Of a stretch of 11,420 nucleotides of DNA, positions 1 to 6,198 are shown one piece after another. The DNA comes from Alphaproteobacteria bacterium MarineAlpha10_Bin2. Lineage in GTDB: Bacteria; Pseudomonadota; Alphaproteobacteria; UBA828. The notes under the pieces were generated by a model. It was not told the origin of the DNA, searched no databases, and saw nothing but the letters and a program-made list of their open reading frames with translations. Positions within the stretch are counted from its first letter, which is position 1. Every line of letters begins with the position of its first letter. The stretch is taken from positions 1-11,420 of the forward strand of contig PTKB01000057.1 in assembly GCA_002937555.1 (NCBI GenBank). Direction: 5' to 3'. Made by a program: the position numbers and the translations under genes.

Positions 1-672
1 GCCGGCCAAGGCGTCGTAGGACACCACGGCGCCGGGCGGAATGCGTAGGAGCGCCTCCCACACCTTGAGTTGGAAATTGGTACCGCGCAGATCGAGGGCG
101 AGCCGTCCGCCAGCGGCGGCGAAGATACGCGCCGCGGTTTCGCCGGTTAGTTTCCGGTCCTCGCGAAAATCCGCGTTACGCCAGCGCTGCTTGAAATCCT
201 CGAGCGGCGTCGGCGAGGCCGCATCGTCGGCAAAGCCGAGGGCGCAGACACCGCGCTCGGTTTCGCCTATGAAGCACGGCCCGAAGGGGCTCGGGTGGAC
301 GCCGTAGGCGATCTCCACGCCGTCGCCATCGCGTTTGAAATCGCCCGGCGTCATGGCCTCATAGGTGACGAACAAATCGTGCAGCCGGCCGGGGCCGGAG
401 AGGCCAGAATCATAGGTGGCATCCAGCACGGAAGCCGAATCCGCCAAGCGCCGGCGGGCATGGTCGAGGGTGAGGTATTGCACGAAGCGCTTCGGCGAAA
501 TACCGGCCCAGCGCTTGAACATGCGCTGGAAATGGGCGGCGCTGAGGCCCACCGCTTCGGCCACTGTCTCCAGCTCCGGCTGATCGCGGTAATTTTCCTC
601 CAAATAGGAGATTGCCTGTTCGACGCGGGCGTAATCGCGCGATTGATGATGTAATTCGGTGATTTGGCTCAT
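1..672 (-). CDS. AraC-type HTH / O6-alkylguanine-DNA methyltransferase fusion (Ada-like), 3' end cut by window
   Basis: The protein joins a DNA-binding regulator to a suicide alkyltransferase that removes methyl groups from O6-methylguanine in DNA. 224 codons are visible, from ATG at 672 to the left edge. Residues about 15-115 form an AraC-family double HTH, with VAEAVGLSAAHFQRMFKRWAG at 37-57 as the first helix-turn-helix and a second unit ending near MTPGDFKR (107-114). Residues about 120-224 begin a methyltransferase domain: IAYGVHPSPFG at 121-131 and GTNFQLKVWEALLRIPPG at 197-214 match the FQ..VW.AL..IP.G signature. The catalytic PCHR motif should lie about 30 residues further on and is outside the window. 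There is no N-terminal four-cysteine Ada zinc domain before the HTH, so the phosphotriester-sensing half of E. coli Ada is absent. The start is well fixed, since an in-frame TAG lies 15 codons upstream and GGAGAG sits 11 bases before the ATG. It lies 81 bases downstream of thiD. Inferred role: alkylation-damage repair and possibly regulation. Confidence 0.93.
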   Translation of the reverse strand, partial: MSQITELHHQSRDYARVEQAISYLEENYRDQPELETVAEAVGLSAAHFQRMFKRWAGISPKRFVQYLTLDHARRRLADSASVLDATYDSGLSGPGRLHDLFVTYEAMTPGDFKRDGDGVEIAYGVHPSPFGPCFIGETERGVCALGFADDAASPTPLEDFKQRWRNADFREDRKLTGETAARIFAAAGGRLALDLRGTNFQLKVWEALLRIPPGAVVSYDALAG

Positions 673-724
673 GGCGCTGTCCGCTCTCCAATGTTCGTCT
701 TCAACAGCAACCTAGAACAACGGC

Positions 725-755
725 GAACGCGGGCCCACCCGATAGTTGCGCGTTC
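725..755 (-). terminator. Hairpin at the thiD stop codon, possible weak terminator
   Basis: A perfect 7-base inverted repeat (GAACGCG / CGCGTTC) with a 17-base loop begins inside the thiD TGA stop and points into the gap before the methyltransferase gene. The stem is GC-rich, but what follows is GCCGTTGTTC rather than a run of T, so a classical intrinsic terminator is doubtful. It may instead stabilise the 3' end of the operon transcript. Confidence 0.25.
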
Positions 756-1560
756 AAAACTCGTCGAGCGGGCGGACAGTCACCGTATGATCCAAGGGTC
801 CGTGTCCAGCGCCGAAGCCGGGCGCGGCGAGGATGGCGCGGCGCACATATTCGCGCCCGCGGGCAACCGCATCGCGTAGTACCATGCCCTGGGCAATGCC
901 GGTGGCGATCGCCGAAGCGAGCGTGCAGCCGGTGCCGTGGGTGTGATTGCTCTCGATGCGCTCGGCCTCGAACATCTCCATCCCATCATCTGTTTGCAGC
1001 ACGTCGGTCACCCGCGCATCGGTCATGTGGCCGCCCTTGAGCAACACCGCCGGCACGCCGAGGGTATGCATCATTTCGGCGGCATGCACCATATCGTCGC
1101 GGCTCGCGACGGGAAATCCGGTGAGCGCTTCGGCCTCGGGAATGTTCGGCGTGATGACCGATGCGCGCAGGATCAAACGCGCCTTGAAAGCCTGCATGGC
1201 GTCTTCTTCGAGAAGCGAATCTCCGCTCTTGGCGACAAGCACCGGATCGACCACCAAAGGGATGTCCTTCGCCTTGGCATCGATGACATCGGCCACGGCC
1301 TCGATAATATCGTTGCTGTACAACATGCCCGTCTTGATGCAATCGACGCCGATATCATCGAGCATCATGCGCATTTGCCACGCCACCATGTCGGCGGACA
1401 CCGGCTCGATGCGGGCGACGGATTTGGTATCCTGCGCGGTCAGAACGGTAATTGCCGTTCCGCAATAGCCGCCGAGCGCCGTCACGGTCTTGACGTCGGC
1501 CTGAATACCGGCGCCGCCGCCGGAATCGGACCCGGCGACGATAAGGACGCGGCCCTTCAC
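754..1560 (-). CDS. thiD: Hydroxymethylpyrimidine/phosphomethylpyrimidine kinase ThiD
   Basis: ThiD phosphorylates HMP to HMP-P and then HMP-PP, the pyrimidine half of thiamine, in the cytoplasm. Counting from the GTG at 1560 the protein has 268 residues, the usual length of the family. Ribokinase-fold signatures are clear: AGSDSGGGAG at 9-18 near the N-terminus (HMP pocket), VDPVLVAKSGD at 104-114, TPNIPEAE at 137-144, KGGH at 175-178, and NHTHGTGCTLAS at 205-216, holding the anion hole and the general-base region. The frame stays open upstream to a TTG at 1635, which would add 25 poorly conserved residues and overlap glmM by 44 bases. The GTG is preferred because GGAG lies 10 bases before it and the kinase fold starts at once (VKGRVLIVAGSD). 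It follows glmM by 31 bases, so it is probably co-transcribed. There is no fused ThiE domain and no thiamine riboswitch in the short gap, so TPP control is not evident here. Confidence 0.96.
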   Translation of the reverse strand: MKGRVLIVAGSDSGGGAGIQADVKTVTALGGYCGTAITVLTAQDTKSVARIEPVSADMVAWQMRMMLDDIGVDCIKTGMLYSNDIIEAVADVIDAKAKDIPLVVDPVLVAKSGDSLLEEDAMQAFKARLILRASVITPNIPEAEALTGFPVASRDDMVHAAEMMHTLGVPAVLLKGGHMTDARVTDVLQTDDGMEMFEAERIESNHTHGTGCTLASAIATGIAQGMVLRDAVARGREYVRRAILAAPGFGAGHGPLDHTVTVRPLDEF

Positions 1561-1591
1561 CGGATCGGCGCTCCGGAACGTGTCCTCGAGC

Positions 1592-2950
1592 TTATTTGGA
1601 TTGCCATTGCGCCGCCTCACGCATGGCGCTGACAATGTCGCCTACGACCTCATCGATCAAGGTTTCATCGTCGCCTTCGGCCATCACGCGCACCACGGGC
1701 TCGGTGCCGGACTTCCGGATCAACAGACGGCCGTCCTGTCCCAACCGGGACTCGCCTTCGGCGATGGCGCTCTTCACCTGGGTGAAGTCGAGCGGGTCAT
1801 GCTGGCCATAGGTGACGTTGCGCAAGGTTTGCGGAATGGGCGAGAACACCCGCGCGGCCTCGCTCGCGCGCCGGCCGGAGGCGGCCAACACGGCCAGGGT
1901 CTGCAAGGCGGCGATTAAACCGTCGCCGGTGGTGCTGTAGTCGCTGAGAATAATATGGCCGGACTGCTCGCCGCCGAGATTGAAACCATATTGGCGCATA
2001 TGCTCGACCACATAGCGGTCGCCCACTTTGGTGCGCTCGAGGGTGAGGCCGATATTCTTGAGGTAGCGCTCGAGGCCGAGGTTGGACATCACGGTGGCGA
2101 CGATGCCGCCGCCGCGGAGACGGTCGGTGCGCGCCCAATATTCCGCGACCAAAGCCATGATTTGATCGCCGTCCAACAGCTCGCCGGTCTCGTCGCACAT
2201 CATCACCCGGTCGGCATCGCCGTCGAGCGCAATGCCGAGATCAGCGCCATGGGCCACGACCGCGGCCTGCATGACGCCGCAATCGGTCGAGCCGCAGCCT
2301 TTGTTGATGTTGAGGCCGTCAGGCTCGACGCCGACCGAGACCACTTCCGCGCCCAACTCCCACAACACGCTCGGGGCGACTTTGTAGGCCGCGCCGTTGG
2401 CGCAATCGACGACGATCTTTAGCCCGTCGAGGCGCAGATTGCGCGGGAAGGTGTTCTTGGCGAATTCAATATAGCGGCCTTCGGCGTCCTCGAGCCGTTT
2501 GGCCCGACCGAGACGCGCCGGCACGGCGCGGTGGGCGACATCGCCATTGCCCATGCGCGCTTCGATTTCCGCTTCCGTCTCGTCGGAGAGCTTGTAGCCG
2601 TCGGGGCCGAATATCTTGATGCCATTGTCTTCGTAAGAATTGTGCGACGCCGAGATCATCACGCCGATATCGGCACGCAGCGAGCGCGTCAGCATGGCGA
2701 CCGCCGGCGTCGGCAGCGGGCCGACCAGGATCACATCCATGCCGACGGAGATAAATCCGGCGGTCAAGGCGGGCTCCAACATATAGCCGGAGAGCCGTGT
2801 GTCCTTGGCGATAATTACCCGGTGGCGGTGATCGCCGCACAAAAACTGCGCGCCCGCTGCCTCGCCGACGCTGAGCGCAATTTCCGCCGTCATGGGCGGC
2901 TTGTTCGCCGTCCCACGGATGCCGTCTGTGCCAAAGAGCTTGTTCGCCAT
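1592..2950 (-). CDS. glmM: Phosphoglucosamine mutase GlmM
   Basis: GlmM interconverts glucosamine-6-phosphate and glucosamine-1-phosphate, the step between GlmS and GlmU on the way to UDP-GlcNAc for peptidoglycan and LPS. The 452-residue protein has the full four-domain alpha-D-phosphohexomutase layout. KLFGTDGIRG at 4-13 opens domain 1. The active-site loop ISASHNSYEDNG at 99-110 carries Ser102, the residue phosphorylated in the family. The metal loop DGDADR at 243-248 has Asp243, Asp245 and Asp247. The sugar-binding loop GGEQSGH lies at 326-332, and the phosphate-binding loop RKSGTEP at 412-418. No key residue is missing. The ATG start is supported by the conserved N-terminus and the family length. 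It sits 64 bases after folP and 31 before thiD, in the common folP-glmM pairing. A short hairpin lies just upstream and may influence translation. Confidence 0.98.
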   Translation of the reverse strand: MANKLFGTDGIRGTANKPPMTAEIALSVGEAAGAQFLCGDHRHRVIIAKDTRLSGYMLEPALTAGFISVGMDVILVGPLPTPAVAMLTRSLRADIGVMISASHNSYEDNGIKIFGPDGYKLSDETEAEIEARMGNGDVAHRAVPARLGRAKRLEDAEGRYIEFAKNTFPRNLRLDGLKIVVDCANGAAYKVAPSVLWELGAEVVSVGVEPDGLNINKGCGSTDCGVMQAAVVAHGADLGIALDGDADRVMMCDETGELLDGDQIMALVAEYWARTDRLRGGGIVATVMSNLGLERYLKNIGLTLERTKVGDRYVVEHMRQYGFNLGGEQSGHIILSDYSTTGDGLIAALQTLAVLAASGRRASEAARVFSPIPQTLRNVTYGQHDPLDFTQVKSAIAEGESRLGQDGRLLIRKSGTEPVVRVMAEGDDETLIDEVVGDIVSAMREAAQWQSK

Positions 2951-2964
2951 CGTCCGTCACTTGC

Positions 2965-2986
2965 CTCGGCGATCGCCGCCGCCGAG
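2965..2986 (-). promoter_or_regulatory. Hairpin in the glmM leader next to the ribosome binding region
   Basis: In the folP-glmM gap the transcript can form a perfect 7-base GC-rich stem (CTCGGCG / CGCCGAG) with an 8-base loop. The 3' arm ends in GAG of the GAGG that is the best Shine-Dalgarno candidate, 13 bases before the glmM ATG. No T run follows, so this is not a terminator. A role in limiting or tuning glmM translation is inference only. Confidence 0.3.
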
Positions 2987-3014
2987 CGCGAATCGAATTG
3001 TCATTGATAGCATA

Positions 3015-4097
3015 TCACGTTGATTCCGTGGTCGTTATGTCGGTGTTGATGGCCTGCCAGACTTTCACCGCCTGGGCGGTTTCGCGCACATCATGGACGC
3101 GGACGATCTGCACGCCTTGTGAAATTGCGTGCAGGGCGCCGGCGATCGAGCCCGGCAAACGCGCCTCGGCCGCTTCGCCTTCGCTCAGGCGAGCGATGAA
3201 AAATTTGCGCGACAGGCCGATCAGCAGCGGACAGCCGAGCGCGTGAAACAGGCTGACATCCCTTAGGATTTGCAAATTATGCGCCATGGTCTTGCCGAAA
3301 CCGATACCGGGATCGGCGATCAAGCGTGCGCGCGGGATGCCGGCCGCTTCGCAAGACTCGATACGCGCTTCCAGGTAATCGAAAATGTCCAGCGCGACAT
3401 GGTCGTAAACCGGCGCCTGTTGCATGGTCTCCGGCGTGCCCTGCATGTGCATGAGGATGACCGGCGCGGCACAGCGCGCCGCGACGGAAAGGCTATCGGG
3501 ATCCGCCGTTAGCGCCGAGACGTCGTTGATGATTTTCGCGTCGGCCTCCAGGGCAGCGGCCATGACGGCGGCACGGCTGGTATCGATGGAGACGATCACG
3601 CCGGCGCCGGCCAGCGCTGCGATCACCGGCAGCACGCGGGCGCGTTCTTCCGCTTCGTCGGGCGCGCACGCGCCGGGGCGGGTCGAAACGCCGCCGACAT
3701 CGATGATGTCAGCGCCCGCCGCGTGCATCTCCATTGCCGCCGCGATGGCGGTGGTGGAATCGAAATTCTTGCCGCCGTCGGAAAAGCTGTCGGGCGTCAC
3801 GTTGATCACGCCCATGATGCGGGGCCGATCCATTCCGAGGCCGCAAACGGGCGCACGGGGTGATTCGATCCGATTCACCAGGCCCGATAGGCGCTGCCCC
3901 GCTGCACTGCCGGCCTCACCGGCGCGGTTCTCCAGATCGGCGCGGCCGAGACGCGTCCGCGTTTCCTGCCCGGCGGTGATGAGGATGAGTTCGAATTGAT
4001 CGGCAGCGCCCGGCGTCGCGGTCACGGGGCGCAGATAGATGCGTGCGCCGTCGCAATTCCCCGGCCACGGTATGTCCTGTGGGGAAGAGGCATTCAT
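3015..4097 (-). CDS. folP: Dihydropteroate synthase FolP with alphaproteobacterial N-terminal extension
   Basis: DHPS condenses 6-hydroxymethyl-dihydropterin pyrophosphate with p-aminobenzoate to dihydropteroate in the folate pathway; it is the sulfonamide target. The protein has 360 residues. The TIM barrel starts near residue 92 with IMGVINVTPDSFSDGG (94-109, pyrophosphate loop). It continues with IIDVGGVSTRPGA (131-143), SIDTS (170-174), INDVSA (190-195), HMQGTP (217-222), DPGIGFGKT (262-270), GLSRKFFI (294-301) and RVHDV (333-337). Residues 1-90 are an extra segment starting near ARIYLRPV, a type of extension I associate with Rhodospirillales enzymes; its role is unknown to me. Met90 would give a minimal 271-residue enzyme, but the first ATG has AAGG seven bases upstream and is preferred. 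One oddity: residue 137 is Val where most DHPS have Glu (GGESTRP). The gap to ftsH is 52 bases and to glmM 64, so operon membership is likely. Confidence 0.97.
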   Translation of the reverse strand: MNASSPQDIPWPGNCDGARIYLRPVTATPGAADQFELILITAGQETRTRLGRADLENRAGEAGSAAGQRLSGLVNRIESPRAPVCGLGMDRPRIMGVINVTPDSFSDGGKNFDSTTAIAAAMEMHAAGADIIDVGGVSTRPGACAPDEAEERARVLPVIAALAGAGVIVSIDTSRAAVMAAALEADAKIINDVSALTADPDSLSVAARCAAPVILMHMQGTPETMQQAPVYDHVALDIFDYLEARIESCEAAGIPRARLIADPGIGFGKTMAHNLQILRDVSLFHALGCPLLIGLSRKFFIARLSEGEAAEARLPGSIAGALHAISQGVQIVRVHDVRETAQAVKVWQAINTDITTTEST

Positions 4098-4149
4098 CCG
4101 ATTGCCTTAGGTGGCGGCGATGCGCGGACCGGGGAGCGAATCCGCGAGG

Positions 4150-6069
4150 CTAGGATCCAGGCTGCGGTTTGGGCTCAAGATTACCGGTACTGGCGGCGGC
4201 GCCCGAGTTCGGCACGGTGCCGCGTTTGCCGCGCCGGGGTGGCGGCTCGCCATCTTCCGGCCGCGAGAAGGTTTCGCCGCGGAGAATGGCCGTGATTTCG
4301 TCGCCGTTCAGCGTCTCATATTCGAGCAATGCCTCGGCCAGGCGATGAAGCTGGTCTTCATTGGCGCTCAGAATGTCCTGCGCCCGCTTATAGCCTTCAT
4401 CGACAATGCGGCGCACTTCGCGGTCGATGGCGTTGGCGGTCTCTTCGGACACATGCTTGGTCTGGGTTACGGAATGTCCGAGGAAAACTTCCTGTTCGTT
4501 TTCGTTGTAGCTGAGCGGGCCCATTTCGTCCGACATGCCGAACTTGGTCACCATGCTGCGCGCGACCTGGGTCGCCATCTTAATGTCCGATGAGGCGCCG
4601 CTGGTCACCTTGTCGTAACCGAATACCATTTCTTCGGCGATGCGCCCGCCCATGGCGACGGCGATATCGGATTCGAGTTTTTCACGGCTGAGCGAGATGC
4701 GGTCGCCCTCCGGCAGGCGGACGACCATGCCGAGGGCGAGGCCGCGCGGAATGATGGTGGCTTTGTGGATCGGATCGGAGGCCGGCAAGTGGATGGCGAC
4801 GATTGCGTGACCGCCTTCATGATAGGCGGTGAGACGCTTCTCTTCGTCGGTCATCACCATCGAACGGCGCTCCGCGCCCATCATCACCTTGTCCTTGGCG
4901 TCCTCGAATTCCGCCATGGTGACGACGCGCTTGCCGCGCCGCGCCGCGAGGAGCGCCGCCTCGTTCACCAGATTGGCCAAATCGGCGCCGGAGAAGCCCG
5001 GCGTGCCGCGCGCGGTGGTGCGCGGGTTGACGTCGGGCGCGAGCGGAACTTTACGCATATGTACTTTGAGAATTTTTTCGCGCCCCAAGACGTCCGGATT
5101 GGGCACCACGACCTGTCGGTCGAAGCGGCCCGGTCGCAGAAGCGCCGGATCCAGCACATCGGGACGGTTGGTGGCGGCAATCAGAATGACGCCTTCGTTG
5201 GCTTCGAAGCCGTCCATCTCAACCAGCAACTGGTTGAGGGTCTGTTCGCGCTCATCGTTGCCGCCGCCGAGACCGGCGCCACGGTGCCTGCCGACGGCAT
5301 CGATCTCGTCGATGAAAATCAGGCAGGGCGCGTTCTTCTTGCCCTGTTCGAACATGTCGCGCACGCGGCTGGCGCCGACGCCGACAAACATCTCGACGAA
5401 ATCCGAGCCCGATATGGTGAAAAACGGCACATTGGCTTCGCCGGCAATGGCGCGTGCCAATAGGGTTTTACCGGTTCCGGGAGGGCCGACGAGCAGCACG
5501 CCCTTGGGGATTTTTCCGCCGAGCTTCTGGAATTTCTGCGGATCGCGCAGATATTCGACGATTTCCTCGAGCTCCATCTTGGCTTCGTCGATGCCGGCGA
5601 CATCGTCGAATGTCACCCGGCCCTGGCGCTCGGTCAGCAGCCTGGCGCGCGATTTGCCGAAGCCCATCGCCTTGCCGCCGCCCGACTGCATCTGACGCAT
5701 GAAAAAGATCCATACGCCGACCAAAAGCAGCATCGGGAACCACGACAATAAAATACTCAGGAACGGCACGCCGCCTTCAACCGGCGCGGCCATGATCTGC
5801 ACCTGGTGGGCGCGCAGCGTCGCCACCAGGGTCGGGTCGTCCGGGGTGAAGGTGTTGAACTCCCGGCCGTCGATATAATGGCCGGTCAGCGTCTGGCCCT
5901 TAATGGTGACGTCCGACACCTGCCCTTTTTCGACATCGGCGATGAACTCTGAGAACGCCAATTCATGGCTCGGGCTACGCGTCGAGCCGCCCTGGAACAG
6001 TTGGAACAGCGCCACCAATAACAGACCGATGATGATCCAAAGCGCTATGTTCTTGCCGAAATTACCCAA
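4150..6069 (-). CDS. ftsH: Membrane-bound ATP-dependent zinc metalloprotease FtsH
   Basis: FtsH is a hexameric inner-membrane AAA+ protease that extracts and degrades misassembled membrane proteins and, in E. coli, regulators such as LpxC and sigma-32. The 639-residue protein has TM1 at about 8-26, a periplasmic domain at about 27-102, TM2 at about 103-125, then the AAA+ module: Walker A GPPGTGKT at 195-202, pore-loop FVG at 228-230, Walker B LIFIDEID at 250-257, and second region of homology RPGRFDR at 312-318. The M41 peptidase domain carries HEGGH at 417-421 with the likely third zinc ligand Asp495 in SGASSD. The tail after about 605 is rich in Pro, Gly and basic residues and looks disordered. 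The start is TTG at 6069: MGNFGKNIALWIIIGLLL is the family N-terminus, GAGGA lies seven bases upstream, and an in-frame TGA closes the frame 15 codons before. It is flanked by tilS and folP. Confidence 0.98.
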   Translation of the reverse strand: MGNFGKNIALWIIIGLLLVALFQLFQGGSTRSPSHELAFSEFIADVEKGQVSDVTIKGQTLTGHYIDGREFNTFTPDDPTLVATLRAHQVQIMAAPVEGGVPFLSILLSWFPMLLLVGVWIFFMRQMQSGGGKAMGFGKSRARLLTERQGRVTFDDVAGIDEAKMELEEIVEYLRDPQKFQKLGGKIPKGVLLVGPPGTGKTLLARAIAGEANVPFFTISGSDFVEMFVGVGASRVRDMFEQGKKNAPCLIFIDEIDAVGRHRGAGLGGGNDEREQTLNQLLVEMDGFEANEGVILIAATNRPDVLDPALLRPGRFDRQVVVPNPDVLGREKILKVHMRKVPLAPDVNPRTTARGTPGFSGADLANLVNEAALLAARRGKRVVTMAEFEDAKDKVMMGAERRSMVMTDEEKRLTAYHEGGHAIVAIHLPASDPIHKATIIPRGLALGMVVRLPEGDRISLSREKLESDIAVAMGGRIAEEMVFGYDKVTSGASSDIKMATQVARSMVTKFGMSDEMGPLSYNENEQEVFLGHSVTQTKHVSEETANAIDREVRRIVDEGYKRAQDILSANEDQLHRLAEALLEYETLNGDEITAILRGETFSRPEDGEPPPRRGKRGTVPNSGAAASTGNLEPKPQPGS

Positions 6070-6076
6070 TCGAATG

Positions 6077-6081
6077 TCCTC
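6077..6081 (-). promoter_or_regulatory. Ribosome binding site fixing the TTG start of ftsH
   Basis: GAGGA lies seven bases before the TTG at 6069. No ATG or GTG occurs in frame between that TTG and the upstream in-frame TGA, so this site decides the ftsH start. An out-of-frame ATG overlaps the same element (GATGAGGA) and is not used by any long frame. Confidence 0.7.
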
Positions 6082-6140
6082 ATCCCTCGTGCGGCCAACA
6101 ATTCGCCGGAATCACTCCGCGAACGCCGTAATTTGCCACT

Positions 6141-6188
6141 TAATATTCAATAATATACCGGTTTTACACAATATTTCTAAAAATTGTG
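6141..6188 (-). promoter_or_regulatory. Candidate ftsH promoter with an AT-rich dyad
   Basis: The 129-base tilS-ftsH gap is strikingly AT-rich within a GC-rich region. On the transcribed strand a TATATT (-10-like, five of six to consensus, 6157 to 6152) lies 17 bases after TTAGAA (6180 to 6175, a weak three-of-six -35). A 22-base imperfect palindrome (6167-6188, arms CACAAT/ATTGTG, one mismatch further in) covers the -35-like element, as an operator would. TAATAT occurs twice at 10-base spacing (6141-6146 and 6151-6156). I see no heat-shock CTTG-type -35. Promoter and operator roles are inferred from composition and symmetry alone. Confidence 0.35.
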
Positions 6189-6198
6189 GTGAAGGCCC

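Noticed and set aside
673..753. Possible thiamine riboswitch or Ada box in the gap before the methyltransferase gene
   Set aside because: The gap is only 81 bases, lies downstream of thiD, and shows no TPP-riboswitch core. I could not identify an Ada-box-like sequence with confidence.
937..1632. Plus-strand open frame of about 230 codons opposite thiD
   Set aside because: It is antisense to a well-matched ThiD, rich in His, Arg and Gly as expected from an opposite-strand shadow of GC-rich coding sequence, with no recognisable domain.
1561..1635. Longer thiD start at TTG 1635
   Set aside because: It would overlap glmM by 44 bases and add 25 residues that do not look like ThiD; the GTG at 1560 has a ribosome binding site and gives the normal length.
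4765..5695. Two long plus-strand frames (232 and 288 codons) opposite ftsH
   Set aside because: They overlap each other in different frames and lie wholly antisense to the AAA+ domain of FtsH. Their sequences look like shadow translation, with no domain.
6070..6198. Heat-shock (RpoH) promoter for ftsH
   Set aside because: ftsH is heat-shock controlled in E. coli, so I looked for CTTG-type -35 and CCCCAT-type -10 boxes in the gap and found none.
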